Below, in pieces: positions 57,987 through 64,000 of a stretch of 64,000 bases of DNA. Within the stretch, counting starts at the first letter, position 1. Each line of letters begins with the position of its first letter. Under the pieces are notes generated by a model. The model worked only from the letters and a program-made list of their open reading frames with translations. It did not search any database and was not told where the DNA came from. The translations under genes were made by a program, and so were the position numbers. The stretch is taken from positions 1,488,001 to 1,552,000 of the forward strand of contig CAKMXJ010000003.1 in assembly GCA_928724745.1 (NCBI GenBank). Direction: 5' to 3'. The stretch comes from Anthracocystis setariae (Eukaryota > Basidiomycota > Ustilaginomycetes > Ustilaginales > Ustilaginaceae).

Positions 57987-60900
57987 ATGTCAGACACCGG
58001 AGACTTCAACAACGTGGATGAATCCATTCACCACGACGACCAAGACCTCGCCAGCGCCAATCAGTCCTTGCACTCTCCTGTCGACCAGGATGGTGAGCTC
58101 TCTGCTGACGGCGCCTTGGCTGAAAGCGACCATACGGCCTCGGGCAAAGAAGGCGGCGACACTAACCTCGACGACGATCATGTCGAGGCGATTGAGTCCG
58201 ACGTTGATATCAAGGATGTCGACCTGGATGAAATTATGGACGGCGCCAGCTCTCTCGATTCGGCTCCATCGGCGCCTTCCACTCCCTCCGTCGCAACCAA
58301 GGCCACGGCTGGAACGGCCAAGGTCGCTGCCACGCCTCTGTCTGCCCGTCGGCCAGTTGGAGCTGCTGGCACTGCTACCGCTGCTTCCGCCACTGCGGCT
58401 CGCCGAGTAGCCGCTGGCGCACGGCCCTCTGTTGCAGGCACCACTGCTTCTAGAACAGCCACTTCTACCACCTCAGCCGCATCTGCAGCTCGCACGGGCG
58501 CTACCGCAGGGGCAGCTCGTCCTAGCGCTGTAGGTGCTCGCCCAAGTGTGGCAGGACGTACAAGCTTGGCTCCTGGCGGCACTGCAAGCTCCACCGCAGC
58601 AGCACGGGCTGGCGTTGCCACGGCTAGACCATCTGTCGCTGGCGCTACAGCAAGAACCGCGACCACAGCGGGAGCTGCGACGACGGCAGCCGCACGAAGG
58701 CCCGGTGTGCCCGCATCGCCCGCTCGTTCCGTAACAGGTTCTGCTGGTACCACCGCCACCCGCAGGCCAGTCGGAGCAACAACAGCCGGTGCACCAGCCT
58801 CCACAACAACAACCACCGTCCGCAGACCTGTAGCGGCAACGGCAGCTGCTACGCCGGCAACGACTGCGACCGCCCGTCGTCCTCCGGTTTCATCAACAAC
58901 GGCCGCGTCCTCGCTTGCAGCCAAGAGAGCCTCGGTCGCTGGTTCTAGCGCATCGTCTGGCGGAGCTCCCTCTACCACCTCTGCGATGCCTCGTCGAGCC
59001 TCCATCACGAGCAACGGTACAAGTGCCACTGGAGCAGCGGCTCGCCCCGCTTCTGCCGCTCGTCCTAGCTTGGCCTCGTCTGCACGACCTGGTGCCACCG
59101 GCGCCGCTGCTTCCTCGACCACGGCTGCTACCGCTCGCAGGAGCCTGGCACCTGCCGGCGCTGCTCCATCCTCCGCTGTCAAGGAGTTGCAGGACAAAAT
59201 GACGAAGCTTGAGGCCGAACTGGCTGAACAAAGCGAGCAGCTGGACCAGCTCAAGTCGGATCTAGAGACCAAGGATGAAGAGCTGCAGGTCAAAACCGTC
59301 AGCCTGTCCGCCGCTGAGGCCAAACTTGCCGAAGCCAAGGAGGTGGCCTCCACCAACGACGATTCTTCTGATCGCGTACAAGAATTGCAAGCCGAAATCG
59401 AGCGCCTTCAGGCTGAGCTCGGCTCTTCGACAGAACAACGCGCTGACCAAACTTCCAAGCATAACGCGATCCTTGTCGAGAAGCAAGAGGCTATCGTTGC
59501 TGCGCAAACCAAGATCGAGGAGCTTGAGTCCCAGCTGACGGAAGCACGCTCAGCTCTCGACTCTGCCAATGAGACGCAAAGCGCCAGCGCAAAAGATCGC
59601 GATGAGGCTCACGCAACAGCTCTCGCAGAGCTTCAGCAGAAGCTGGACGCCAGTCTCAAGCAGATCGAGCAGCATCAATCCAGCTCACAAAAGGCCCACG
59701 AAGAAGCCGATGCTGCCAAGAAGAGCGTACAGGAGCTCGAACAGCGCATTGAGCAGCTCACTGTTGAATACGAGCAGAAGGTGGCTGCAGGCGACGGTGA
59801 CCTTGCCAAGCAGCTGGCTGAGCAACGTGAAGCTCACGAGTCAGCGTCTGCAAGCGCTGCTGCTGCCGAAAAGGAGGCCAGCGAAAAGGCTGCAGAGATG
59901 CTGTCTCAGCAGGAGAAGCTGCAGGCTGAACTCGAAGAGACCAAGGCTCTTCTGTCCGAAGCGCAGGCCAAGGCTGCTGAAGCGAGCTCGGCTGGTGAGC
60001 AAGGTGCCTCCGACTTGGCTGACAAAGAGGCTGAGCTTGCTGCGCTGAAAGCGGATAACGACAAGCTGCAGGAGCAAGTCGCCAAACTCGCTGCGGTCCA
60101 AGAGCGCAACGAGGAGCTTCAGAAGCAAGTGTCGGAGCTCGATGAACTGAAGCAAGCCAACCAGAAGCTGCAGGCTCAGATCGAGGACAATTCCACCGCG
60201 TTCGAAGCCCGTCTTGCTGAAGCTGTGGCTGCGGCAGAAGCGGCAGCACTTGCCAAAGCACAGCATGCTCAGCATGCTCAGCAAGAAGAACGAGCATCGG
60301 TTGATGCCCGCCATGAGCAGTCGCTCGCCGAGGCAATCAAGCAGGCGCGCGCCGAGGCGGAACAGACGCACGCAGCCATCCTCGAAGACGCTGTGAATCA
60401 AGCTCGTCGTGAGCTCTCTGCCGAGCACGCAAAGGCTCTTGAGAGCGCTCTCGCGCAGGCGGACCGCAAGCATGCGGAGCAGAAAGTCAGTGAGCTCGAA
60501 GCGGCTAGACGCGAGACGGAAGAGCAGACACGCTCCGTACTGCAAAAGGAGCATGAAACCGCTCTAGATGAGGCAAGAGCTGCCACCACTTCGCGCCACG
60601 CCGAAGAGCTGTCCACGTTGGCCGCATCGCATGAGGAGACGCTCGCCAAGCTGCAGGACCAACACGCGTCCGAGCTCGCGGCGCGCGATGGAGCGGGCGA
60701 AGCGCGGGTGAAGGAACTGCAGGAGACGCTTGACCAAGTCAAGGCGGAGCTGGCTGGTCAAGAGGCCAAGTATGGCGCGCAGGTCGCCGAGATCAAGGCC
60801 GAGCACGATCAGAAGGTGATGGATGCGTTTGAGAAGGCTCGCGCCCAAGCTGGAGACGACCACTCGACGGATCTGCAGAGCTTAAAGGAGCAGTCGTCCA

Positions 60901-61844
60901 AGACGGTTGAGCAGATGCGCAAGTCGCACGCGGACGAGGTTGAGGCCATCCGAGCTTCGCACAGCGCGGCGCTGGCTGAGGCGGGTGAGCGTCATGCGAG
61001 CGAGCTCAAGCACGTGCAGATGGAGCTGAGCGCTGCGCAGAGCGATCTGAAGAAGGTCAAAGAGGCGGTGGCCAAGCTGCAGGGGGAGAGGGAGGCGAGT
61101 GATTCCCATGTGCGTTCGCTGGAGGGTGAGCTTGCTTCGGCTCGCGAAGAGGTCAAGCGCGCCGCGTCGGATGCGGCGGCAGCTAATTCTTCGGAGGCAT
61201 CGGGTCTGCGGGCGCAGATCGAGCAGCTGGAGCAGGAATTGTCGGAGGTGCGCAATGCCCACAACCAGTCGCAGACGGCGTTCGTCGAGCAGTTCGAGGC
61301 GATCTCGGCTCAACATGCGGCGGATAAGGAGGCTCTGGTGCAGAAGCATGTGGACGAGGTGGGCAAGCTTGCAAAGTGTCACGAGGAGGCGTTGGTGCCG
61401 TTCCGCGAAAGAAGTCTGCAGGATCAAGACAAGTTGATGGAGTTGCAGGATCGGCTTGATGAAGCGGAGCGCGCTCGGGAGGCTGCGGCTAAGGAGATGG
61501 CGTTGATGGCGTCCAAGGTGGCAGCGACCGCTCCGACTACGGCAGCGAGTTTGTTGGAGGGGCAGGGGAAGGAGAATCAGGAAATGAACGATTTGGAGCG
61601 TTTGCATGTTGCTCATACGGAGAAGGTGGCGTTTCTGTCCAAACAGCACCACGAGCAGCTTGAGCAGTTGTTGGCCGAACGGAGGGCGGAGAAGCATCAG
61701 CTTGATGACCTCAAGCGCGAGTTGGAAAATGCAAAGATGGAAGTTCGCTTCCTCACGACCAACCAGGAGGATGCCGAGAAGCTGAAAGGTGAGGTGGAGG
61801 AACTGGAGGAAAGGCTACGACAAGTCACTGGTGGGACTGCCTAG
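57987..61844 (+). CDS. Large coiled-coil protein with Ala/Pro/Arg-rich repeat head (function unknown)
   Basis: ATG 57987, 1285 residues, intronless. Three parts: an acidic N-terminus (1-95; DEIMDGASSLDSAPSAPSTP at the end); an unusual basic, Ala/Thr/Arg/Pro-rich segment (about 95-395) with recurring ARPSVAG, ARRPVGA and RTATT units; and a very long heptad region (about 395-1285) of Glu/Ala/Leu/Gln-rich coiled coil (KELQDKMTKLEAELAEQSEQ at its start, LKGEVEELEERLRQV at the end). There is no CAP-Gly, motor or membrane segment. The basic-repeat-plus-coiled-coil layout occurs in cytoskeleton- or Golgi-associated scaffolds, but no orthologue is recognised. The coiled coil will draw false hits to myosin/USO1. 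Confidence 0.8.
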   Translation: MSDTGDFNNVDESIHHDDQDLASANQSLHSPVDQDGELSADGALAESDHTASGKEGGDTNLDDDHVEAIESDVDIKDVDLDEIMDGASSLDSAPSAPSTPSVATKATAGTAKVAATPLSARRPVGAAGTATAASATAARRVAAGARPSVAGTTASRTATSTTSAASAARTGATAGAARPSAVGARPSVAGRTSLAPGGTASSTAAARAGVATARPSVAGATARTATTAGAATTAAARRPGVPASPARSVTGSAGTTATRRPVGATTAGAPASTTTTTVRRPVAATAAATPATTATARRPPVSSTTAASSLAAKRASVAGSSASSGGAPSTTSAMPRRASITSNGTSATGAAARPASAARPSLASSARPGATGAAASSTTAATARRSLAPAGAAPSSAVKELQDKMTKLEAELAEQSEQLDQLKSDLETKDEELQVKTVSLSAAEAKLAEAKEVASTNDDSSDRVQELQAEIERLQAELGSSTEQRADQTSKHNAILVEKQEAIVAAQTKIEELESQLTEARSALDSANETQSASAKDRDEAHATALAELQQKLDASLKQIEQHQSSSQKAHEEADAAKKSVQELEQRIEQLTVEYEQKVAAGDGDLAKQLAEQREAHESASASAAAAEKEASEKAAEMLSQQEKLQAELEETKALLSEAQAKAAEASSAGEQGASDLADKEAELAALKADNDKLQEQVAKLAAVQERNEELQKQVSELDELKQANQKLQAQIEDNSTAFEARLAEAVAAAEAAALAKAQHAQHAQQEERASVDARHEQSLAEAIKQARAEAEQTHAAILEDAVNQARRELSAEHAKALESALAQADRKHAEQKVSELEAARRETEEQTRSVLQKEHETALDEARAATTSRHAEELSTLAASHEETLAKLQDQHASELAARDGAGEARVKELQETLDQVKAELAGQEAKYGAQVAEIKAEHDQKVMDAFEKARAQAGDDHSTDLQSLKEQSSKTVEQMRKSHADEVEAIRASHSAALAEAGERHASELKHVQMELSAAQSDLKKVKEAVAKLQGEREASDSHVRSLEGELASAREEVKRAASDAAAANSSEASGLRAQIEQLEQELSEVRNAHNQSQTAFVEQFEAISAQHAADKEALVQKHVDEVGKLAKCHEEALVPFRERSLQDQDKLMELQDRLDEAERAREAAAKEMALMASKVAATAPTTAASLLEGQGKENQEMNDLERLHVAHTEKVAFLSKQHHEQLEQLLAERRAEKHQLDDLKRELENAKMEVRFLTTNQEDAEKLKGEVEELEERLRQVTGGTA

Positions 61845-61898
61845 CTTGGGGATCGGGGTATACTGGACTTAAGATTGGGGATTAAGATCGACTAGAAA

Positions 61899-63182
61899 TT
61901 ACAAGTACATAGATAGGTGAATGCGAACGATGTTTTCGATGGCTTCTTTGGTGAGGCGTTGAGACGATGCGATGGAGCGGAAGGTGCACCAGGTGCCGGA
62001 GCAGGTTTGGTTGTATGTGGCGATGTAGTCTGGATGTGATTTGGAGAGGCCGTGTTCGTGGATGAGGAGGGTGTGGACGATTTTCTTGATTGTATTTCGG
62101 TTGGACTTTTCGATGCCAGGTTCGATGGGGGTGAGGGTGGGAGGGAAAGGTTCGGGTGATGCGGATTCAAACTTGATTGCTGGTTTGATGTCGAGTTGGT
62201 GCCGGGTGGGGACGACGGTGCGGATGGGTTGTTTGCCGAGGTTGAGACGAGGGAGGTCGGATAGGATACGGTCCGCACGATGTTTGATCGACTTGGTTGG
62301 AGAGTGAACATTTGGGGTGGGATCCGGGTTGTCTGCGTCTTGGAGAGTTGGACTGCCGGCCACTTTGCGATCCGAGTTGGAGCGACGCTTTTCGCCGCTT
62401 CGACCAGGGGTGTGTGTGCCTACTGGTGCAGGTGGAGCTTGACTCGTTGTTGCGAACGGTGATGCGCCTCGATGGCGCTCCGTGTGGGCCGGTTTTCGTT
62501 TGGAGCGCGCCTGTAAAAGTGCCGAGATCGATCCTCGTGGCAGCGGATCATCCGGTCGTGGCACACTACTGCCTGTAGCCAGTGTCGGGATGCCTCCGAA
62601 GGGTGGCAGCGAGAGTCCCGCCTGACTGAATACATCCTGAAGCGTCTGCGAGCCAACGCTCTGCTGTCTTGACAAGCTGCGAGACCTGACCAAATCTTTG
62701 CCCGCCGTGATCGAGCCTATCTTTCTCGTCGCAACTGCAGCTCGACGACCTACCACAAGGCGGATTGGCACGGAGTCGGAATTGGATGCGCTCTCATCCA
62801 AGCTTGAGCGCTGGGCAAAGATGGCGAATTCCGACTGCGGTCCATTGGGTGAGAGCAGAACAAGCTGAGCTGACCTGTCGCCACTAGCTTGCTGTACAAA
62901 GTCGGCATCGAAGCAAAAGATGCGTTGGAAGAAGGACCATGTCGCTGTTTCGCAAGGATCGAGATAGACACGCACGTCATCGGCAATCCAGTGCGTCTGT
63001 CGATCGGTTGGCACCGAAGCAATGCTGAGCGGTTGGTTGCGCAGCATCTCAAGAGCTAGGCAGAGATCGGCGGCAGCGGCGTCGCCAAAAGGGTCTGCGT
63101 ACGAGACGATGGCGATCCCGCTTAGGCGGGTGCCATCAACGAGAACAAGGTCACTCCGCCATAGCAACCTCGCCTTCGACAT
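61899..63182 (-). CDS. Unknown protein, candidate Sld7-like replication factor
   Basis: ATG 63182 (MSKARLLWRSDLVLVDG), 427 residues, intronless. An N-terminal beta-rich domain (about 1-155) contains LSGIAIVSYADPFGD, RVYLDPCETATWSFFQRIF and LVVGRRAAVATRK. A Ser/Pro/Arg-rich disordered linker (155-350) follows, then a helical C-terminal domain (about 358-427): NRNTIKKIVHTLLIHEHGLS, HPDYIATYNQTCSG and TKEAIENIVRIHLSMYL. This two-domain plan, and especially the C-terminal helical motif, resembles Sld7, the Sld3 partner in replication-origin firing (MTBP in animals). The similarity is from pattern memory only. Ends 54 bp from the coiled-coil gene. Confidence 0.55.
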   Translation of the reverse strand: MSKARLLWRSDLVLVDGTRLSGIAIVSYADPFGDAAAADLCLALEMLRNQPLSIASVPTDRQTHWIADDVRVYLDPCETATWSFFQRIFCFDADFVQQASGDRSAQLVLLSPNGPQSEFAIFAQRSSLDESASNSDSVPIRLVVGRRAAVATRKIGSITAGKDLVRSRSLSRQQSVGSQTLQDVFSQAGLSLPPFGGIPTLATGSSVPRPDDPLPRGSISALLQARSKRKPAHTERHRGASPFATTSQAPPAPVGTHTPGRSGEKRRSNSDRKVAGSPTLQDADNPDPTPNVHSPTKSIKHRADRILSDLPRLNLGKQPIRTVVPTRHQLDIKPAIKFESASPEPFPPTLTPIEPGIEKSNRNTIKKIVHTLLIHEHGLSKSHPDYIATYNQTCSGTWCTFRSIASSQRLTKEAIENIVRIHLSMYL

Positions 63183-63491
63183 ATCTCATCCGCCCAAAAG
63201 AAATTGGATGAAGGGTTGAAAGCAAGTCGCGTATACCGCAACTCTGAGACCTCTCCAGACGCGGAGTGAAACTAACTCCACCCGTCGAGATCAACCAACT
63301 CATTAAAAATCCCACCCCACACAGCCGCATCATCACCGTTCATGCCATCATAACTACTGTCAGACATAGCACACATCACTCAGTCACACATGGAAGAAGA
63401 AGGAGGAGGATCAGATCTAAAGGCTGAATTTTCATTCCATGCGAAGCACAGAAAAGGACAAAAGGAAAGGCAGACGAGATGTCCAGGCTGT
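63183..63491. other. Upstream of the Sld7-like gene and ADP/ATP carrier 3' flank
   Basis: 309 bp. No gene is seen. It should contain the AAC 3' UTR and the promoter of the downstream minus-strand gene. Confidence 0.5.
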
Positions 63492-64000
63492 TTAACCGGA
63501 ACCACCCTTGTAGACCTTGCCGAACATGATCTCCTGGAGCTTGTCGTAACCGGAGAGCACACCGGCACCGGCGATACCACGGAGAATGTTGGCACCGGCA
63601 CCCTTGAAGAGCGACGAAACACCCTCGGCGGCAACGATGGAGCGACCAGCGTCGAACATGTTCTTGTAGTGGACCTTGCCACCGGAGGTCATCATCATTC
63701 GTCGACGGATGGTGTCGAGAGGGTAAGAAGCAAGACCAGCACCAGTGGTAACACCCCAACCGAGAAGGAACGAGGCAAGGAAGTTGTTCGAGAGGTTGCC
63801 GGTAAGGAGGACGGGCTTAAGCGAGTCGTACATTCCGAAGTAGAGACCACGGTAGACAACGATACCAACGACCGAGGGAACGAAACCACGGTAGAGACCG
63901 GCGACACCGTCCGAGGCGATGGTCTTGCGGTAGACGTCGACAAGACCGTTGAACTGGCGGTCTCCTCCACCCTTGGCGGCGGACTTGGCGTCGTTAGCGA
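63492..64000 (-). CDS. AAC: Mitochondrial ADP/ATP carrier, C-terminal part (5' partial)
   Basis: The C-terminal 168 residues of the mitochondrial adenine-nucleotide translocator; the N-terminal half lies beyond the right edge. The visible part contains [20 protein letters not shown], the second carrier repeat with [20 protein letters not shown], and the third repeat with [13 protein letters not shown], the RRRMMM signature specific to ADP/ATP carriers. It ends [20 protein letters not shown] plus a short Gly tail. Codon use is strongly C-biased (GGT/GTC/CTC, AAG), as expected for a highly expressed gene and clearly different from its neighbours. The protein exchanges matrix ATP for cytosolic ADP across the inner membrane. 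Confidence 0.95.
   Translation of the reverse strand, partial: ANDAKSAAKGGGDRQFNGLVDVYRKTIASDGVAGLYRGFVPSVVGIVVYRGLYFGMYDSLKPVLLTGNLSNNFLASFLLGWGVTTGAGLASYPLDTIRRRMMMTSGGKVHYKNMFDAGRSIVAAEGVSSLFKGAGANILRGIAGAGVLSGYDKLQEIMFGKVYKGGSG

Noticed and set aside
58178..59356. 392-codon Ala/Val-rich minus-strand frame
   Set aside because: Antisense of the Ala/Thr/Arg-rich repeat segment of the coiled-coil protein.
1..64000. Biosynthetic cluster, effector cluster, transposon or mating-type locus
   Set aside because: Genes are unrelated housekeeping functions; no transposase, reverse transcriptase, terminal repeats, PKS/NRPS, homeodomain pair or pheromone genes are visible.

Overview
The window is nuclear DNA from a filamentous or yeast-like fungus, most likely a basidiomycete smut close to Ustilago, Sporisorium or Moesziomyces. 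This rests on dense, mostly intronless long genes on both strands, introns of about 81-101 nt with GTAAGT-like donors, Ser/Ala/Gln-rich insertions in conserved proteins, many (GA)n/(GT)n/(CAA)n microsatellites, and the protein set (glyoxal oxidase, centrin, Mo25, LHS1, MPH1). The species cannot be fixed from the sequence alone. I recognise 29 protein-coding genes or candidates, including partial genes at both edges, and one intron-containing tRNA. There is no sign of a transposon, prophage, CRISPR array or secondary-metabolite cluster.

Layout. 0-8.5 kb: the 3' end of an unidentified gene, SWI1 (SWI/SNF ARID subunit), Mo25 and TGS1 (snRNA cap trimethylase). 8.5-13.1 kb: a gene-empty T/C-rich stretch, then a hormone-sensitive-lipase-type alpha/beta hydrolase with a very long disordered N-terminus. 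13.8-23 kb: UBP8 (SAGA deubiquitinase), LHS1 (ER Hsp110/GRP170), a Rab5 GTPase and NC2-alpha, the last two reassembled from three exons each. 23.5-31.8 kb: CSN3, a serine palmitoyltransferase small-subunit-like protein, SQS1 (R3H and G-patch) and centrin. 32-42 kb: MPH1/FANCM helicase, mitochondrial OXA1, mitoribosomal mS41/FYV4 and a secreted glyoxal oxidase. 43-51.2 kb: TFIIH subunit TFB4 divergent from the DEAD-box helicase DBP6, a four-exon Myb-like unknown, and a bZIP factor. 51.6-64 kb: a Zn2Cys6 regulator divergent from the bZIP gene, a possible UPF0739-type protein, FRG1, tRNA-Arg(TCG), a 1285-residue coiled-coil protein, a possible Sld7-like replication protein, and the C-terminal half of the mitochondrial ADP/ATP carrier.

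The genes are mainly unrelated housekeeping functions: transcription and chromatin, splicing and ribosome assembly, DNA repair, ER and mitochondrial biogenesis. No operon-like or cluster logic links them, but several pairs are divergent across short shared promoters. The most useful points are gene-model corrections: a 70-nt last exon on mS41, a 16-nt last exon on FRG1, and the multi-exon NC2-alpha, Rab5, CSN3 and Myb-like genes. Also notable are two stop-free introns whose length is a multiple of three (centrin, OXA1), where retention would insert in-frame peptides, and three candidate family assignments (Sld7-like, SPT small subunit, UPF0739). I did not find a convincing new multi-gene system. 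Starts were moved to the first plausible ATG wherever a longer open frame began at a non-ATG codon.
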